A DNA stretch of 8,554 nt from an uncultured Spirochaetaceae bacterium (GTDB lineage: Bacteria > Spirochaetota > Spirochaetia > Treponematales > Treponemataceae): NCBI GenBank assembly GCA_902797925.1, contig CADBUT010000070.1, positions 1 to 8,554 on the forward strand, in the 5' to 3' direction. Under the pieces are notes generated by a model. That model had not been told where the DNA came from. It saw nothing but the letters and a program-made list of their open reading frames with translations, and ran no database searches. Position numbers and translations under genes: made by a program. Positions 6,495-8,554 of this stretch are shown here, one piece after another; within the stretch, counting starts at the first letter, position 1; each line of letters opens with the position of its first letter.

Positions 6495-6938
6495 TTAATT
6501 GCCATATATCTTGTTTATTTGCTCCATGCTGTACGGCATGCCATTTACGATTAACTGAGGATTTTCACCTCTTGTTACGGCCTGAACCTGACCTGTAACA
6601 ACATTTTCGCCAGCTGTAAGCTCAACAGTCTTACCGATTGTTGACACTGCTTCAGAACCAGAAAGCATGCTTGCAAGTTTTGTAAACCCAGTACTCATGT
6701 TTGTCATCTGTTCAAGGCTTGAGAACTGTGCCATCTGTGCAATAAATTCTGTATTCTCCATAGGAGCTGTCGGATCCTGATTTGAAAGCTGTGTAATAAG
6801 CAGCTTAAGGAAGTCATCTTTTCCCAATTCCTGACTTGCAACACGACCATTTGCAGCAGCGTTTTTGGCATTCTGTGTGTTAACAGCCTGCTGAACAACA
6901 GCCTGATCCTGTGCACTCATCGCTGTATTAATTTGCAT
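6495..6938 (-). CDS. flgD: Flagellar hook assembly (capping) protein FlgD
   Basis: Hook-cap scaffold that directs FlgE polymerisation and is later removed. Length is 147 residues, much shorter than the roughly 230 of enteric FlgD. The conserved N-terminal FlgD region is at about 37-85 (LGKDDFLKLLITQLSNQDPT, then APMENTEFIAQMAQFSSLEQ), preceded by a Gln/Ala-rich segment likely to carry the export signal. The C-terminal remainder (100-147; GKTVELTAG, NPQLIVNGMPYSMEQINKIY) looks like a reduced beta domain ending in the usual IxxI-like helix; the larger Ig-like insert of enteric FlgD is absent, as in other short FlgD proteins. The start has AGGAGAA about 5 bases upstream. The gap from fliK is 24 bp and to flgE 12 bp, so the three hook genes are cotranscribed. 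Confidence 0.95.
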   Translation of the reverse strand: MQINTAMSAQDQAVVQQAVNTQNAKNAAANGRVASQELGKDDFLKLLITQLSNQDPTAPMENTEFIAQMAQFSSLEQMTNMSTGFTKLASMLSGSEAVSTIGKTVELTAGENVVTGQVQAVTRGENPQLIVNGMPYSMEQINKIYGN

Positions 6939-6962
6939 TAAATTCTCCTAGTTTCTGCCTTT

Positions 6963-8327
6963 CTAGACAACCATATTTACTGAAGTCAAGCCAAAATAAC
7001 CATCAGCCATGTCTTCTGCACCAGCTGCAAGCGGCATCGAATCAGCATAATCTAAACCACGCGGATTCTTGCCCTGCTCTGCATCACCGTGTCTACCCTC
7101 AGATTCACCGCTTCCGTTCCATGCAAGCTCAAATCCTGCACTGTCAAAGCCTGAACTCAAAAAAGCCTGACGCAGGCTTTCAATGTTGTTCTTGAAAGCA
7201 CTGTAAGCTTCTTCGCTAGACACGATAATTTTACCGGTAATTAACTTGTCGGATAATTCAAGTTTAATCTTAACATTTCCAAGTTCTTCCGGATGTAAAA
7301 CCAAATTGATAGTACCCGACTTATTATCTCTTAATGTAATAAGACCTGTTTTAACGAATTCACCAGCATTGTTTCTGATTTCAGTTGAAAGCATAGAAGC
7401 AAATGTGGCTTTTGAACCTTCCTGGACTGAAACACCTTCCTGAACCTGTGCAAGATCCTGAGCCTGAGGATTTGCAAGATTGAGCTGCATTTCGGCTGTT
7501 CCGTTCTCGTCATAAGAAACGCTTGTCACCATTCCGCCGGATTTATTCTCAGAGGCAGGCTGTGTTCTTTCGTCGATTACCTCAATAAGAGGAGCTTCCT
7601 GCTTTTTTGCAGCGGCACTATGTACCATTGTGTCAGACGAAAGCTCGTCATCGATTTTTGCAGCGTCTTTTGCTTTTTCAGCCTGAACATTTGAGAAAAC
7701 AGCAGCTGTATCATTGCTCTTTGCGGTTTTCTTAGAAGACTTTTTAACAAGCCCGTCTGTTCCATCCCCGTCTTCAGCAGCTTCTGCAACAGATTCTGCA
7801 TTCTCTTCTTCTAAAAGAACAGGCTCAATTACATTCTCAACAAAAAGCTCTTTTGATTTTTTGCCGTCAGTTTTTTCGGCAGCCATGTCTTCAATCTCAA
7901 GATTTTCTGTAACAAGAGCGAGAGTCTCTTCTGCTTCGATGTTTTCTACATCTACAGCTTCAGCAAGAGCAGCTTTTTCTTCAGTTTTGCTTTCTTCAGA
8001 AACGGCAACTTTTTCTTCAGCGTTGTTCTCAGTTTTTGCAGATTGAGCAGCAGTTTCTTCAGTTTTATCTGACTCTGAAACCATCTGCTTTATTTTTGAA
8101 TCATCAGCCGAAACACTGTCCTGTTTCTCAACAGGCTTCTCATACGGTTTTTCCTGAGGTTTTGTGTATTCAGCAGAATTTTGTACACCATCCGTGGCTT
8201 TCATTGCATTATCCAGCACGCGGCTGAATGATGTATCGCCCTGCAACGAGCCTGTAAATCCAACAGCAGCTTTTGATGAAGCGGCAAGTGTTTCCATACC
8301 GTCAAGGCGAATAGCTATGGCCTCCAT
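6963..8327 (-). CDS. fliK: Flagellar hook-length control protein FliK (Tap1 position)
   Basis: Hook-length ruler that also switches export specificity by acting on FlhB. The C-terminal Flg_hook domain is at about 323-403 (GLITLRDNKSGTINLVLHPE, then ELGNVKIKLELSD), carrying the LxPEELGxVxVxL core. The N-terminal 300 residues are of low complexity, rich in Glu, Ala, Lys and Ser (about 70-200 strongly acidic), as expected of a fast-evolving unfolded ruler. I set the start at ATG 8327 (454 residues, MEAIAIRLDG): the GGAGG at 8335-8339 is 7 bases before it. The in-frame ATG at 8333 (456 residues) is only one base from that ribosome site and is less likely. This is the first gene of the operon, and the position of tap1 in the treponemal fla operon; a sigma-28-like promoter lies about 50 bases upstream. 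Confidence 0.9.
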   Translation of the reverse strand: MEAIAIRLDGMETLAASSKAAVGFTGSLQGDTSFSRVLDNAMKATDGVQNSAEYTKPQEKPYEKPVEKQDSVSADDSKIKQMVSESDKTEETAAQSAKTENNAEEKVAVSEESKTEEKAALAEAVDVENIEAEETLALVTENLEIEDMAAEKTDGKKSKELFVENVIEPVLLEEENAESVAEAAEDGDGTDGLVKKSSKKTAKSNDTAAVFSNVQAEKAKDAAKIDDELSSDTMVHSAAAKKQEAPLIEVIDERTQPASENKSGGMVTSVSYDENGTAEMQLNLANPQAQDLAQVQEGVSVQEGSKATFASMLSTEIRNNAGEFVKTGLITLRDNKSGTINLVLHPEELGNVKIKLELSDKLITGKIIVSSEEAYSAFKNNIESLRQAFLSSGFDSAGFELAWNGSGESEGRHGDAEQGKNPRGLDYADSMPLAAGAEDMADGYFGLTSVNMVV

Positions 8328-8334
8328 CGGCATA

Positions 8335-8339
8335 CCTCC
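8335..8339 (-). promoter_or_regulatory. Ribosome binding site that decides the fliK start
   Basis: GGAGG on the minus strand, 7 bases before ATG 8327 but 1 base before ATG 8333. Normal spacing therefore favours the inner start codon. Confidence 0.75.
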
Positions 8340-8381
8340 ATTTTGAGCGTAGTAACTTTATGTATTTGATGCTCTTATTAT

Positions 8382-8408
8382 TTTTCGGAAAACAAAACTG
8401 ACACTTTA
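8382..8408 (-). promoter_or_regulatory. Sigma-28 (FliA)-type promoter for the operon
   Basis: On the minus strand TAAAGTGT (8401-8408), exactly 11 bases, then TCCGAAAA (8382-8389). The enteric sigma-28 consensus is TAAAGTTT, 11 bases, GCCGATAA, so 13 of 16 positions agree with ideal spacing. Initiation near 8375 would leave a leader of about 48 bases before fliK. It lies between the upstream terminator and the first gene, just where the operon promoter is expected. Confidence 0.65.
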
Positions 8409-8457
8409 GAAAAATGCAGATAAAAAATTGCTATAAAAAGAAATAGGAAAAGGAATT

Positions 8458-8487
8458 AAAAATGCCGGTGATATTCCACCGGCATTT
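8458..8487 (-). terminator. Intrinsic terminator upstream of the operon
   Basis: A perfect 11-bp inverted repeat (8460-8470 with 8477-8487; core TGCCGGTG/CACCGGCA) with a 6-base loop. On the minus strand a run of five T residues ends the stem; on the plus strand only three T follow. It therefore best ends a minus-strand gene lying above the window and keeps its transcript out of fliK. Confidence 0.75.
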
Positions 8488-8505
8488 CATTGAAAGAGAA
8501 TTTCA

Positions 8506-8553
8506 TTATTGAATTGACAGCATTTGTGGCTGCCAAAGAAGAATTTGACTAAA
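8506..8553 (-). CDS. Possible C-terminal tail of an unidentified upstream gene (cut by window edge)
   Basis: From the high-coordinate edge one minus-strand frame reads 15 codons (FSQILLWQPQMLSIQ) and stops with TAA at 8506-8508, 19 bases before the terminator at 8458-8487. The orientation of that terminator supports a minus-strand gene ending here. The piece is too short to recognise, and a second minus frame stays open to about 8489, so both frame and reality are uncertain. Confidence 0.3.
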   Translation of the reverse strand, partial: FSQILLWQPQMLSIQ

Positions 8554-8554
8554 A

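Noticed and set aside
6704..6916. Second minus-strand frame inside flgD
   Set aside because: Shifted-frame shadow of flgD; Leu/Arg-rich with no family likeness.
7714..8046. Plus-strand Ser-rich open frame opposite fliK
   Set aside because: Mirror of the Glu/Ala/Lys-rich codons of FliK; low complexity, no ribosome site, no recognisable protein.
8490..8551. Short plus-strand frame ending at TAA 8549 (reads KENFIIELTAFVAAKEEFD)
   Set aside because: Looks protein-like but has only a TTG start, no ribosome site, a stop just upstream (8469-8471) and a total of about 20 codons.

Overview
The window is a run of flagellar and motility genes, all on the minus strand, so transcription runs from the high-coordinate end to the low-coordinate end. 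In transcription order: fliK (Tap1 position), flgD, flgE, flbD, motA, motB, fliL, fliM, fliY and the first part of a signal-peptide protein in the fliO (fliZ) position. This is the known order of the treponemal fla operon. FlgE is 463 residues long, and its single Cys (C178, followed by N179) and Lys165 sit at the positions reported for lysinoalanine cross-linking of the Treponema hook. FliM is followed by a FliY-type C-ring protein rather than a short FliN. These points suggest a Treponema or close relative with periplasmic flagella; I cannot name the species.

Layout. From 8554 to 8458 there is the possible 3' tail of another minus-strand gene and an intrinsic terminator that insulates the operon. 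A strong sigma-28-like promoter (8382-8408) follows, then fliK and flgD (hook length control and hook cap) and flgE (hook). Directly behind flgE is a strong intrinsic terminator (5014-5064), so hook expression may be partly uncoupled from what follows. Next come flbD (SwrD family, linked to motor torque in Bacillus), a 142-bp non-coding gap with a weaker sigma-28-like candidate and two small repeats, and the tightly packed motA-motB-fliL-fliM-fliY block (stator, stator-associated protein and switch complex). A second terminator-like hairpin, preceded by a TATAAT promoter candidate, lies in the 105-bp gap before fliO, where the export-apparatus genes are expected to continue beyond the window.

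How they work together. FliK, FlgD and FlgE build the hook. MotA and MotB form the ion-driven stator, FliL sits at the stator, and FliM and FliY form the cytoplasmic switch that receives CheY-P; both carry a near-identical N-terminal CheY-P-binding-like motif. MotA and MotB resemble sodium-driven PomA/PomB types in their membrane segments, which is an inference about coupling ion. I found no mobile element, CRISPR array, tRNA or rRNA, and no clear new system. The points of most interest are the regulatory segmentation of the operon, the cross-linkable hook, the predicted sodium coupling and the repeat-bearing FliY linker.
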